Below are positions 19,216-28,270 of a stretch of 51,264 nt of DNA, piece after piece (the stretch's first letter is position 1; each line of letters begins with the position of its first letter). The translations under genes were made by a program, and so were the position numbers. The stretch comes from Anaerolineae bacterium. Lineage in GTDB: Bacteria > Chloroflexota > Anaerolineae > DRVO01. The notes below the pieces were generated by a model. The model was not told the origin of the DNA. It did no database searches and worked only from the letters and a program-made list of their open reading frames with translations. Location of the stretch: NCBI GenBank assembly GCA_013178015.1, contig JABLXR010000025.1:1-51264 (forward strand). The letters are read 5' to 3'.

Positions 19216-19809
19216 CTACTGGGAACGGAGGTGCAAGTGGCGCTCGAAGGCGTGCCAACCGGCCAGCCAGCTCCACAGCCCGGCGCCCGCGAGGAGCAGC
19301 ACCGCGACCTCAAGGACCAGGCCTGCCGCCAGCGCGCCTACGGGCTCCAGCCACCAAGCGGACGCCGACGGGGCCACAAGCAGCTCCGACAGGAATCCCC
19401 CTGCATTGTCCAGGGGCAGCCACTGCTGGACGCTCTCGAGGAAGGTTGTGGCCGGGCCGACGCGCGCCACCACCTGCACCACCTGCGCCACGGCCAGGAC
19501 TGCCTGCACGAAGGCCCAGGCCGTCACTATGGCGCAGGGAAGCAGCCACCACAGCTTCGGGCTGGGTGACCGCTCGGGCGCCGACTGGCTCGGCAAGCGG
19601 GCCAGCACTTCCTGTACGAACTCCTCATCGGCAGCGGCAGGTGCAAACGGCAGGCTCTCTCGCACCAGGTCGTCGAGTGCTCGCATCTGCTCCAGCTCGG
19701 CCGCGCAGGCAAGGCACCGGGAGAGATGGTCGCGAGCCTGCCTTAGCCGGCCTCCGCTGAGCTCGCCGTCCAGGTAGGCCGATAGCCAGGAGCGATCGTG
19801 AGCAGTCAT
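19216..19809 (-). CDS. Zinc-finger anti-sigma factor, membrane-bound
   Basis: Regulator expected to hold the ECF sigma factor encoded just upstream. 197 residues: N-terminal ZAS zinc-finger domain with the H-x3-C-x2-C signature (H28, C32, C35) following SAYLDGELSG, a charged linker, one or two transmembrane stretches (about 85-115), then an extracytoplasmic region with another hydrophobic segment near the C-terminus (about 155-180). The start overlaps the sigma-factor stop by 4 bases (ATGA), indicating translational coupling and fixing the partnership. The stimulus sensed is unknown. Confidence 0.87.
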   Translation of the reverse strand: MTAHDRSWLSAYLDGELSGGRLRQARDHLSRCLACAAELEQMRALDDLVRESLPFAPAAADEEFVQEVLARLPSQSAPERSPSPKLWWLLPCAIVTAWAFVQAVLAVAQVVQVVARVGPATTFLESVQQWLPLDNAGGFLSELLVAPSASAWWLEPVGALAAGLVLEVAVLLLAGAGLWSWLAGWHAFERHLHLRSQ

Positions 19810-20372
19810 CGCGCCTCCATCTCGGGTGCCAGTGTCCGACGCAGGGCCTGACGAGCGTAGTGCAGGCGGGACATCACGGTCCCCACCGGGACGTCCAGCA
19901 CTTCAGCGATCTCGGCATAGCTGAAGCCCTCGAACTCCCTCAGGATCAGGGCCGCCCGTGCGGCGGGCGGCAGGTTCAGCACCGCCTGTCGCACCCGGGC
20001 CCGAAGCTCGTGCCGCTCCGTGGCCTCCCAAGGCGACTCCTCCGGCGATGGAAGGTCGCTCGGATCGAGGTCGGCCGGCTGCGGCTGGCGGAGCGAATCG
20101 GTGACCACGTTGGTGACGATGCGCAGGAGCCAGTTGCGCATAGAATCCCGATGTTCGTACCTCGCCAGAGCCCGCCAGGCCCGCAGGAAGGTCTCCTGGG
20201 CAGCGTCGTCGGCCAAGGCGGCGTCGCCACAGAGGCGGTACGCAAGGCTTCGGACCGATCGCTGATGCAGACGCACCAAATCGCCGAAGGCGCTTCTGTC
20301 GCCCTCGAGCGCCTGTTTGACCAGCCGGGCTTCCTGCTCGATCACCGTCTCCTGCCTGCCATCACGCTCCAA
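19806..20372 (-). CDS. ECF-type RNA polymerase sigma factor
   Basis: 188 residues, alternative sigma factor of the sigma-24/RpoE class. Region 2 (about 35-100) contains DDAAQETFLRAWRAL and NWLLRIVTN; region 4 (about 125-180) contains LPPAARAALILREFEGFSYAEIAEVL and GTVMSRLHYARQALR. The start at 20372 is TTG with no clear ribosome-binding site; GTG at 20345 is an alternative, though its AGGAG is very close. The 4-base overlap with the anti-sigma gene supports cotranscription. cobU ends 146 bases upstream on the same strand, so read-through from the cob operon is possible. Confidence 0.9.
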   Translation of the reverse strand: MERDGRQETVIEQEARLVKQALEGDRSAFGDLVRLHQRSVRSLAYRLCGDAALADDAAQETFLRAWRALARYEHRDSMRNWLLRIVTNVVTDSLRQPQPADLDPSDLPSPEESPWEATERHELRARVRQAVLNLPPAARAALILREFEGFSYAEIAEVLDVPVGTVMSRLHYARQALRRTLAPEMEAR

Positions 20373-20518
20373 CCAGTTAACGAGCGCGCTGGGGATGCTA
20401 TTCGGTTTCGGGGCTAAGCGCAGCGTCCGACACGGTGGATGGGCCGGCGCAGTGGCCTGCCGCTACCCGAGGCAGGACCTGGTAGGAGCAGACTGCTGCG
20501 TCCACTCTCGGTCTACGT

Positions 20519-21106
20519 TCAGCCAGGGTCAGGGGGAGAAGGGCCCTGTAGGGAATCGGCCAGCCGCTTGAGGTCAACCGGGATGCCGGCCACCAGGAAG
20601 TAGACCCGATCGGCTCGCTCGGCGACGATCTGGTTGGCCCGGCCCAGGCTGTCGCGGTAGAGGCGGCCGAGAGGGTACTCGGGCACCAGGCCCAGGCCGA
20701 CCTCGTTGCTCACCACGATGAGGTGTGGGCCCAGAGAGGTGCAACGGAGCAGGGCTTCTACCTCTGCCTCCACCGCGGCCGCCGCCGCGACCGGCTCTCG
20801 CTCACCGCCGGCGGCTATGATGGCGTTGCTGACCAGCAGGGTAAGGCAGTCCAGCAGGATGGCCTTCTCGCTACCGGTGAGAGCCTCCGCCACCCGGGCA
20901 CCGGCATGAAGGGGGGCTTCCAGGGTACGCCAGGCGGGAGGGCGCTGGGAGCGGTGATGGCGGATGCGGGCCTCCATCTCTGGATCAGAGGCCTCGGCGG
21001 TGGCGACGAAGAGCACATCGTCTCCCGCCATCCGGCAGGCGAGTTCCTGGGCGAACGTGCTCTTGCCGCTGCGGGCTCCTCCCAGGATGAAGTGGAGCTG
21101 GCCCAC
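20519..21106 (-). CDS. cobU: Adenosylcobinamide kinase / adenosylcobinamide-phosphate guanylyltransferase
   Basis: Bifunctional CobU/CobP: phosphorylates adenosylcobinamide and adds GMP to give AdoCbi-GDP, the activated corrinoid for nucleotide-loop assembly. 195 residues, normal for the family. The P-loop GGARSGKS is at residues 9-16, followed by the ARIRHHRSQRP segment that carries the guanylylated histidine region, and LLDCLTLLVSN with VSNEVGLGLVPEYPLGR, both characteristic. The start is GTG 21106, one base after the cobC stop, so the genes are translationally coupled. Last gene of the riboswitch-controlled cobT-S-C-U operon. Confidence 0.93.
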   Translation of the reverse strand: MGQLHFILGGARSGKSTFAQELACRMAGDDVLFVATAEASDPEMEARIRHHRSQRPPAWRTLEAPLHAGARVAEALTGSEKAILLDCLTLLVSNAIIAAGGEREPVAAAAAVEAEVEALLRCTSLGPHLIVVSNEVGLGLVPEYPLGRLYRDSLGRANQIVAERADRVYFLVAGIPVDLKRLADSLQGPSPPDPG

Positions 21107-21107
21107 G

Positions 21108-21839
21108 TCAAGCCTTCGCCCGGTGTGCAGTGCCGCGAGCTCTCTCGGGGCGGTGCCGGGCCGCCCGGGAGGGGCAGCCGAGACTGGTGAGGTGATGGGT
21201 GTCGTTGTGTCGCATCAGAATGGCGCCCTCCGAGTAGAGGAGTAGCTCCGACAGGGCAGCGTGGTTGAGGCGCAGTTGCCAGCGGCGCTCGGGAGGTAGG
21301 CCCAAAGCCAAGGAGAGGAACACACCGAGAGACCCGCCGTGTCCCACCAGGAGCAGTGACTGCCCGGCGGGGCCGTGCCGAAGCTCCTCCAGCAGCTGTC
21401 TCACTCGGGCAGCCACCTGAGCCAGCGTCTCCCCGCCCGGCGGGGCGCAGGTGAGGGGGTCGGTCCGCCAGGCCCGCAGAGCCTCGGGGTAGGCCCGCGC
21501 GATGTCGGTATGAGTCAGCCCCTCCCAGTCGCCGAAGCAGATCTCGGCAAGGCGAGGCTCGGTCTCGATGGACAGCGGCGAAAGTGCCTCCCCGCAGGCC
21601 GGGCGGCTGCCGGCTATAGCCTCGGCCGTCTCCTGTGCCCGGCGGAGGGGGCTGCATAGGATGCGGTCCAGCGTCTCGGAGCTCAAGGCAGCGGCAGCTG
21701 CCCGAGCCTGGGCCTGGCCCCTCTCGCTCAGGGTGGTGTCGGTGGAACCCTGATAGCGTCCGGCGGCGTTCCAGTCTGTCTCTCCGTGGCGAAGTAGGAG
21801 GAGCCTGACCCCGCCGCCACGCGGCCGCCAGGGCCTCAC
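21108..21839 (-). CDS. cobC: Histidine phosphatase, probable alpha-ribazole-5'-phosphate phosphatase
   Basis: Phosphoglycerate-mutase-superfamily phosphatase; its position in a cob operon suggests it dephosphorylates alpha-ribazole phosphate (or cobalamin phosphate). About 243 residues. The phosphohistidine motif LLRHGETDWN is near residues 15-24 (H18), SPLRRAQETAEAI follows, and the second catalytic His is in LLVGHGGS. The start is taken as GTG 21839, which overlaps the cobS TGA as GTGA; a GTG two codons earlier is possible. A tail of about 30 residues after the fold (rich in Arg/Ala) is longer than usual. A broader phosphatase role cannot be excluded by sequence alone. Confidence 0.85.
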   Translation of the reverse strand: MRPWRPRGGGVRLLLLRHGETDWNAAGRYQGSTDTTLSERGQAQARAAAAALSSETLDRILCSPLRRAQETAEAIAGSRPACGEALSPLSIETEPRLAEICFGDWEGLTHTDIARAYPEALRAWRTDPLTCAPPGGETLAQVAARVRQLLEELRHGPAGQSLLLVGHGGSLGVFLSLALGLPPERRWQLRLNHAALSELLLYSEGAILMRHNDTHHLTSLGCPSRAARHRPERARGTAHRAKA

Positions 21840-22627
21840 GCCCACAGCCTCGCGGACAGAAGCAGCAGGACGCTCGTTTCCACCAGGACACAGGTGGCGC
21901 CATAGGTGTCGCCCGTCATGCCGGGCAGCCGCCGCATGACCACCGCTGCCCAGGCGGCGGCGGTCACTGCCCCGAGGGCGAGGGCTATCAGCCCCGTCAC
22001 GCCGCTCAGAGCCACCAGGGCGGCCACTGCAGTGACGGTGGCCACGGCGGCTTGGGCGGGGCCGGCGTGGTCCTTCATGGCCCGGCCCAGCCCGTCAGGC
22101 CGGGCATAGGGTAAGGCCACCAGAGATAGGCTGATGGCCCAGCGACCGCACACTGCTGCCAGGACCAGCCCGGTGAGGGGCAGCCCGGCGGCCAGCAGGG
22201 CAGAGTAGCGCAGGAGCAGGATGGTGACGCCGCCGGCGACGGCGTAGGCTCCCACGTGGTGATCGCGAAGGATGCGCAGCCGGTCTTCTAGGGTCCGGCC
22301 GCCAAACAGGCCGTCGCACGAGTCGAGGAAGCCGTCCAGATGGAGGGCGCCGGTGAAGAGCTCCCACACGCCGATGACGAGGACGCAGGCAACCGGCAGA
22401 GGAAAGATTGCCCTCGCTACCCAGCCGAACGCGGCCAGGCTCAGGCCCAGGAGCAGTCCCGCCAAAGGGAAGTAGCCTACGGAAGCTCCCAACTCCTGCT
22501 CCGCGAAGCGCGATCGCACCAATGCCGGGTATACGGTCAGGAACTGAAGAGCGGCCGCCGCCCCGCGCGCCTGCAAGCGCAGACCGGTGGCCGGTGCCGT
22601 CTCTTGGGTCAGGGAGCTTCCGGTCAC
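21836..22627 (-). CDS. cobS: Adenosylcobinamide-GDP ribazoletransferase (cobalamin synthase)
   Basis: Integral membrane enzyme joining AdoCbi-GDP to alpha-ribazole to form adenosylcobalamin. 263 residues, with the signature GALHLDGFLDSCDGLFGG and the downstream DHHVGAYAV, plus GDTYGA near the C-terminus. At least five hydrophobic helices are visible. It overlaps cobT at the start (ATGA, 4 bases) and cobC at the end (GTGA, 4 bases), so translation of the operon is tightly coupled. Confidence 0.93.
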   Translation of the reverse strand: MTGSSLTQETAPATGLRLQARGAAAALQFLTVYPALVRSRFAEQELGASVGYFPLAGLLLGLSLAAFGWVARAIFPLPVACVLVIGVWELFTGALHLDGFLDSCDGLFGGRTLEDRLRILRDHHVGAYAVAGGVTILLLRYSALLAAGLPLTGLVLAAVCGRWAISLSLVALPYARPDGLGRAMKDHAGPAQAAVATVTAVAALVALSGVTGLIALALGAVTAAAWAAVVMRRLPGMTGDTYGATCVLVETSVLLLLSARLWA

Positions 22628-23688
22628 GTCTGGCTCCTACCGGCCACGCCGGCTTCTTCGAAGGTGGCCATCTCGGCCAGTATGCGGCAGGCAGCCTCCG
22701 CCAGGAAGATGCCCAGAGCGGCGCCCGTCCCCTCTCCCAGCCTCAGGTCCAGGTCGAGCAGGGGGCGGAAGCCGAGCCATTCGAGCATCAGCCGGTGACC
22801 GAGCTCGTGGGAGCGGTGGGAAGCGATCAGGTAGGGGCGCACCTGAGGCGCCAGCGAGGTGGCCACGAGGGCGGCGGCAGTGGATATGTAGCCATCTATC
22901 ACCACCGGCCGGGAAAGGGCGGCGGCAGCGAGTATGGCGCCAGCAATCCCGCCGATTTCGAAGCCGCCCACTTTGGCCAGCACGTCCAGCCCGTCGTCTG
23001 GGTCGGGGCGGTTGACGTCCAGTGCTCGGCTAACGGCGTTCATCTTGCGGGCCTGGCCGGCATCGTCCAGGCCCGTGCCCCTGCCCACCAAGTCGGCCGG
23101 GGGGAGGCCGGTGAAGGCGGCGGCGATGGCGGCCGAAGGGGTGGTGTTGCCGATGCCCATGTCGCCCGTACCCAAGATGTCGAGCCCTCTGGCCAGCTCC
23201 GCCTCCACTACCTCGGCGCCGCTCAGCAGGGCCTGGACGGCCTGCTCGCGCGACATGGCCGGTCCGCCAGTGATGCTGGCCGTACCGGGCCCCACCCGGC
23301 GGCTGATGAGAGCCGGATGCGGCGCCAGGTTGGTGGCCACACCCATGTCCACGACGACCACTCGGGCGCCGACCTGACGGGCCAACACGTTGATGGCTGC
23401 CCCGCCGCGAAGGAAGTTGGCCACCATCTGAGCTGTCACCTCTTGAGGGTATGCACTCACCCCCTCCCGGGCCACCCCGTGATCGCCGGCCATGGTGACG
23501 ATGACTTTGTGCTGCAAGCTGGGACAAGGCGAACGGGCTATGCCCGCCAGCTGGACGGACAGTTCCTCCAGGCGGCCCAGGCTGCCCCGGGGCTTGGTAA
23601 GCCGGTCCTGGCGCGCCTGGGCCTCAGCCTGGGCGCGGGTGTCCAGAGGGGCGATACGGGAGATGAGATGGTGCAGGCGAGTCTCCAT
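22624..23688 (-). CDS. cobT: Nicotinate-nucleotide-dimethylbenzimidazole phosphoribosyltransferase
   Basis: Activates the lower-ligand base to alpha-ribazole phosphate using nicotinate mononucleotide. 354 residues, normal for CobT. Recognisable segments are TKPRGSLGRLEELSVQLAGI near the N-terminus, VTMAGDHGVAREGVSAYPQEVT, DMGIGNTTPSAAIAAAFTG, and the C-terminal RLGEGTGAALG with the catalytic-Glu region. ATG 23688 has GGAGG 13 bases upstream, a little far. First gene of the operon, about 130 bases below the end of a cobalamin riboswitch. Confidence 0.94.
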   Translation of the reverse strand: METRLHHLISRIAPLDTRAQAEAQARQDRLTKPRGSLGRLEELSVQLAGIARSPCPSLQHKVIVTMAGDHGVAREGVSAYPQEVTAQMVANFLRGGAAINVLARQVGARVVVVDMGVATNLAPHPALISRRVGPGTASITGGPAMSREQAVQALLSGAEVVEAELARGLDILGTGDMGIGNTTPSAAIAAAFTGLPPADLVGRGTGLDDAGQARKMNAVSRALDVNRPDPDDGLDVLAKVGGFEIGGIAGAILAAAALSRPVVIDGYISTAAALVATSLAPQVRPYLIASHRSHELGHRLMLEWLGFRPLLDLDLRLGEGTGAALGIFLAEAACRILAEMATFEEAGVAGRSQT

Positions 23689-23814
23689 GCCGTAGAGCAG
23701 ACCTCCCCAAGTGGTGCCGCGCTAGCAAGAGGGTTCTCAGGTGTTGCCCTGAGGCTGAGAGGGGAACAGCTGCCTAGCTCCCTCCCCCCTTCCGCGAGGC
23801 TGACGGAGCGCAGC

Positions 23815-23940
<126 letters not shown>

Positions 23941-23954
23941 GCTCTGACTGGCAC

Positions 23955-23983
23955 AGCATAGGTCGGCCCAATCCGTGGGGCAA
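23955..23983 (-). promoter_or_regulatory. Likely promoter of the cob operon
   Basis: On the minus strand TTGCCC (23978-23983), a 17-base spacer and TATGCT (23955-23960). It would start transcription just upstream of the riboswitch. Confidence 0.5.
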
Positions 23984-24300
23984 ATGCTGGGGAGACTCCC
24001 TCTGGCCGAGGCGGCAGGGGCGCACCTCGATGCGGGGGCAAGCAATGAGCCGGCACTCAGGGCGACGCCTAGCCGCCTGGCCTCACTCGAGGCGTGCGCA
24101 TCCCCAGACGCGGAGCCGCCTTGAGGAGGAGCGCGCTTCATCGAGAGGCCGAGGACCTACGCACCGCTCCTGCAGGCTACCGGTGTCCCGGACTTGCTCC
24201 CATTCTGAGATGCATCCAGTGGCAGGTTGCAGCGCAAGAGCTCAGGATCGGGGGGACGGGTGTGTTCAGCCCGCAGTCGCGCGCCGGTGGTTTCCCCAGT
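23984..24300. other. Non-coding stretch before the IS256 element
   Basis: Short open frames only; none shows a recognisable motif. Confidence 0.35.
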
Positions 24301-25147
24301 TAGAGTCTACTCATGTGGTGGAAAAGTGGGTTGACGAAAGGGCCACCGTGTGCTTCTTGAGCTTGTCGGGTAAGACAGCAGCAAGGAGGACACAGTGGCC
24401 GAGGACAGGATGGGGGCAGTTGAGCTGTTGTGCAAGGGGCAGGGAGGGGGCTGGACTCCCTGCAAGAGGCGGTGCGCCAGTTTGTGCCTGAGTTGATGGA
24501 AGAGAAGGTGAAGGCCCTGGTGGGGGCCGGTCGCTATGAGGGCACCGAGGAGCGCACCACCTACCGCAACGGGGTGGGACGGCCGAGTGGACACCCTGGA
24601 CGCAGGGATCCCCAAGCTGCGCTCGGGCAGCTACTTCCCCGGGTGGCTAGAGCCCAGGCGCCGCTCCGAGCAGGCTCTGGTTACGGTGGTGGCAGCCACG
24701 GTGAGGCCCATCTTGGAAGCAACAGAGTCGAGAGCAGGCTCAGGCGCAGTTGGCCCAGGTGTGTGTCCTTCTGCGGCCTCGCTTCCCCAAAGCAGTGGAG
24801 CTGCTAGAAGAGGCGGAGGAGATCCTCGCCTTCTACGACTTCCCTGCCGAGCACTGGCGTCAGATCTACTCCACCAATCCCCTGGAGCGGCTCAACAGAG
24901 GACTCAAGCGCCGCAGCGCCGTGGTGGGCATCTTCCCCAACAGGCAATCCGTCATCCGACTCTTGGGAGCCTTACTGGCAGAGCAAAACGACGAGTGGCT
25001 GGTGGGGCGTCGCTACTTCAGTGAGGCGTCCATGAGAAAGATCGGACAGCCGGCCGGCAGGCCCGATCCGGCTCTGGTGGCGGCCTAGACATGCACCCAA
25101 CCAAGCTCCGAGGCACCGGCTCTTTTCCACCACTTGACGGGACACAA
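24301..25147 (+). mobile_element. IS256-family element, internally deleted, both ends present
   Basis: The left end TAGAGTC at 24301 and right end (reverse of TTGTGTCCCGTCAAG...) at 25147 form an imperfect inverted repeat of about 26 bp sharing GTGGTGGAAAAG. At about 847 bp it is far shorter than a complete IS256-type element (roughly 1.3 kb). The left 130 bp is nearly identical to the fragment at 8408. The right end directly abuts a truncated brxL at 25148, which places the insertion or an IS-mediated deletion inside that gene. Confidence 0.82.
24395..25088 (+). pseudogene. IS256-family transposase, frameshifted and internally deleted
   Basis: It starts at GTG 24395 after AAGGAGGACACA. A one-base loss relative to copy 1 near 24447 shifts the frame; the peptide resumes as LQEAVRQFVPELMEEKVKALVGAGRYEG, shifts again near 24590 (LDAGIPKLRSGSYFPGWLEPRRRSEQAL), then jumps to the C-terminal region ([50 protein letters not shown]). 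The catalytic middle is missing (about 150-200 residues). Inactive; movement would need a transposase in trans. Confidence 0.8.
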
Positions 25148-25152
25148 CCCCC

Positions 25153-26181
25153 ATGCCGAAGGAGATGCGGGACGACACAGCCCTGATGGACCGCATCCAT
25201 GCCTATCTTCCCGGTTGGGACGTGCCTAAGACCGACAAGGCCCTACTGACCAGCCACTTCGGACTGGTGAGCGACTTCTTGAGCGAGTGCTTGACTCAGT
25301 TGCGGGCCGAGGATCGACTGTCGGCGGTGCACGGCCGCTATCGTTACGGAAGCGCTCTGAGCGGAGGGGACACTACAGCGGTCAACAAGACGGTCGATGG
25401 GCTGCTGAAGCTGCTCTACCCGGACAGAGAGATGCCTATCCCGGATGAGGACCTTGAGTGGGCCATACGGCTGGGCATGGAATGCCGCAGGAGGGTGAAG
25501 GAGCAACAGAAGCGGATCGGCAGCGCGGAGTTCCGCAACACTGCCTTCAGTTACCTGATAGGAGAGAGCGGGGTAGAGCGGTTCGTGGCGACGCCCGAGC
25601 TCTACAGCGAGAGCGCCATCGGAGGCGACCCCTTGCCCCCCGGCCAGGTCTGGGCCATTAGCTCAGGCGGCGTCAACGAGGGGTTGGGCCTGTACAAGAT
25701 CGACGTCACGGTGGGGCCGGGCTCAGGGGTGAGGATCGTGAACGTGCCGGCGCCCGGTCCCTTCCGCGAGAGCGTCAAGTGCGCGGAGCAGAACCTGTTT
25801 GGCCACGTTCGGGAGCTGGTGGGGGACAGGGATCCGCGGTTGCACGAGTTCACGGTGCAGTTGCGGGCTTTCGATGTGGCGCGCAGCGGGACAGATCTGG
25901 GAGTGCCGACGCTGCTGGCCTTGTGCGGCGCCTTGCTGGGAAGGAGCTTGAGAGGTGGCCTGGCGGTGGCCGGGGGACTGAACCTGGGCGGAGGCATTGA
26001 TCCACTGTACAACGCGGTGGGTGTGGCGGAACTGGCAGTGGAGAAGGGCGCAGTGACGCTCCTGGTGCCCATCTCGGCGCGGCGGCAACTCAACGAGCTG
26101 TCGGACGAGATGGCGGCAAAGGTAGACATCGTATACTACCGGGACGCAGCCGAGGCTCTTGCGAAAGCGCTGGCGGACTGA
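25153..26181 (+). pseudogene. brxL: C-terminal half of BREX protein BrxL (Lon-like), 5'-truncated
   Basis: BrxL is an AAA+/Lon-like component of BREX phage-defence systems, normally about 670-700 residues. This 342-residue frame matches only its C-terminal part: the post-ATPase region (AYLPGWDVPK, HFGLVSDFLSECLTQLR, AVNKTVDGLLKLLYPD, RRRVKEQQKRIGSAEFRNTAFSY) and the Lon-protease-like end (GLYKIDVTVGPGSG, FRESVKCAEQNLF, RDPRLHEFTVQLRA, GVPTLLALCGALLGR, GGLNLGGGIDPLYNAVGVAELAVEKGA). The AAA+ module with Walker motifs and the N-terminal domain are absent; the IS256 right end is 5 bases before the apparent ATG. As in other BrxL proteins the usual Lon catalytic Ser/Lys pair is not obvious. No other brx/pgl gene is in the window. 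Assignment is from memory of the family. Confidence 0.75.
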
Positions 26182-26354
26182 GGATGGGTGGCGACAGGCA
26201 AGCCCTCGGCCCCGGACCTATGTGGACCTGTGGGAGGTGCTGTTGTGAATCCTGTTCTCAACGAGATACACCTTCTCGACGGACTCGCCGACACCATGCC
26301 GCTGGCGGACGCAGACCGGCGGCGCAAGAGCAAGACCTGCCACGGAGGGGCAAG

Positions 26355-26906
26355 ATGCCCAGCAGCAGCGAGGATCTTGAGCGTCTAGCCGAAGTCATCC
26401 GAGCTCGCAACGCCATCGAGACTGAGATAGCGGCCATCACCGGCCGACCCGCCCAGCTCGGCCACGTTGGCGAGTACATGGCCCCAAGGGTATTCGGAAT
26501 CGACCTGGTCGAATCTGCCTCCCAGCGGTCCATAGACGGCTACTTCAGGCAGGGACCGCTGGCCGGCAGCTCTGTAGACGTGAAATCGTCCACGAAGCAG
26601 GACGGCTTGCTCAACCTGTCCACTTCTGCTGAGCCCGACTTCTACCTGGTGCTGACTGGCTCCAGGCAGGCTCCTGGACCCTCGCGCGGCCAGACCCGGC
26701 CCTGGACTATCGAGTCGGTGTATTTGTTCGAGGCCCGGGAGTTGATCGCGGCTCTTCGTGAGTTGGGAGTCGGACTGGGGATAGCCACCGGTGTCAGGCG
26801 ACATCTGTGGCAGCGAGCCGAGCCGTGCCCAGTGCAGCGGAACCTGCGCCCGCCACTCAGCGAGCAACAGCGCCAGTTCCTTCGTCGCTTCGCCGGCCAA
26901 GCCTGA
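26355..26906 (+). CDS. Uncharacterised 183-residue protein, possible nuclease-like fold
   Basis: The ATG at 26355 has GGAGG 6 bases upstream. The protein begins with a helical segment (LAEVIRARNAIETEIAAITGRPAQLGHVGEYMAPRVFG), then SIDGYFRQGPLAGSSVDVKSSTKQDGLL, a beta-rich core (DFYLVLTG, SVYLFEARELIAALRE) and RRHLWQRAE. It resembles a family I remember as DUF6998, which has no assigned function. The ID...(about 14)...VDVK spacing recalls the D...D/E-x-K pattern of PD-(D/E)XK nucleases, which is inference only. It lies in the decayed island directly after the brxL remnant and appears intact, so it may be a surviving defence or mobile-element gene. Confidence 0.65.
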   Translation: MPSSSEDLERLAEVIRARNAIETEIAAITGRPAQLGHVGEYMAPRVFGIDLVESASQRSIDGYFRQGPLAGSSVDVKSSTKQDGLLNLSTSAEPDFYLVLTGSRQAPGPSRGQTRPWTIESVYLFEARELIAALRELGVGLGIATGVRRHLWQRAEPCPVQRNLRPPLSEQQRQFLRRFAGQA

Positions 26907-27470
26907 GGTGCCCAAGTGCCTGCCAATGGTGATCATGAGGCCTTCAGCGCCCTCTGGCACCACATCCCGTTTCAGCTCAGCCGGCAATCCCTCCGCCTCT
27001 TACGGTACCTCGTCACCCACCCCCAACCGCCGGCCGCGATCAGTGACTGCCGCGAGCTCTGGCGCCGTCATCGTGCCAACACCGAGGCCCTCTAGCATGC
27101 CTGTCCCTTCCTCGAAGTCGCGCCCCTGGCCTTCATCGGCTTCATAGCCGGCCACCGCCAGCTTCCTGCTCCGGATCAGGCGGTAGACGGTGTCTGTGCT
27201 GGATGACCGGGCGGGATGTCTGATCGAAGGCCCCAGAACGAGATGAACTACCTGGCCATGTCTGACTCCTCTGCCGATCCCGATCTGACCGTTGAGGAGT
27301 TCGAGCCCCAACACGCGGCCCGCCGCAGGGAGAATGGCGCTAGAGAAGGCCGGGCCCGCCTGAACCGCATGCTGGCGCCCGGCGCTCGCACACCTTCGCA
27401 GACGTGGCGAGAGACCCGACGTCTGCCTTGGCAGCCAGGCGTTAGCCAAACGGACAGGAGCGGGGTCCTC
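26907..27470. other. Non-coding or eroded stretch
   Basis: No intact gene is supported. A minus-strand peptide near 27140-27190 reads STDTVYRLIRSRKLAVAGYE, similar to the helix-turn-helix of excisionase-type proteins, but it has no start, continuation or proper C-terminus. It may be the fossil of an excisionase next to the integrase. Confidence 0.35.
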
Positions 27471-28270
27471 TCAATCGGGTAGCTCGGCGTCGCCCATCAG
27501 CAGGGCCCACAGCGCCCGGCCCCCAAACCGCCGCGCATGGTCAGGGGAGCGGCCAAACCAAGAGAGCTCCAATGTGGCAACCCGAGCTCCGAACTCGCGG
27601 CGAATGTAGGCAGCTAGACTCTCCTCGGAACCTGGCGAAGCACAAGGCACATGCGGGTCCCCAAAGTGCCAGCGTTTGCCTTGTTGGCTATCGCCAGGCC
27701 TGTAGTAGAGGAACCTCTCGCGGCGCTGGATTTCCATGCCCAGTAAACCATCGCCGCACTTGCGCTGCCAGTTGTGCACGTCAACGAACCGAGCGGGCCG
27801 CACTCTCTCCCCTGCCTTCATCATAGCCTCGTACGCGCTGTCAGCCGAGGCCGGCTTAGCCAGCAGGAGGTGCACGCCGCGGGGCCCAGTCAGCAGCGTC
27901 ATGCCGTTGTGGGCCCCGGCCGGGTTGGCCATAGGCACGATGAAGAAATCGTAGTCACGACGAGCCGCCGCTGCCCAGGGGTCATCGCTGAGCAGGTAGT
28001 TCACCATACCTTCCATGGCGGAGCTACCTGCGCTCTCATAAGCACACGTGCGGGCCCGCATGAGAAAGCTCTTGTTGGCGCTTGATCGCCCCATGGACCG
28101 CCGCGGTCCGGTCTTATCGATCTCCTCCAACACCCGCATGTGCACTTCCACGTAGTACTGAACCGCCTCATCGATCTCTCCCATCGACCCCTCGTAGGCC
28201 CTCGCCCAGCGCTTCCGCCGGCCCGGCTCCGACCACCGCGTCGCCAACCGAAAGGTCTGCTCCTCGATCC
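27471..28270 (-). pseudogene. M14-type zinc carboxypeptidase fragment, 5'-truncated and degenerate
   Basis: The minus-strand frame carries M14 peptidase landmarks: an AYESAGSSAMEGMVNYLLSDDP segment, then DYDFFIVPMANPAGAHNG, GPRGVHL, and FVDVHNWQ with the third ligand histidine. The first metal-ligand motif (normally HxxE) reads CAYE, so the His is replaced by Cys, and the NPDG/DLN region is altered. The N-terminal part is missing: upstream the frame runs into integrase sequence (FLTLGC), so a deletion has joined the two genes near 28270. An active peptidase is unlikely. Confidence 0.65.

Noticed and set aside
27140-27190. Complete excisionase gene
   Set aside because: Only about 20 residues of HTH-like sequence exist, without a start or downstream part.
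26907-27470. 149-residue minus-strand and 88-residue plus-strand frames
   Set aside because: They overlap on opposite strands, and neither matches a family; at most eroded sequence.
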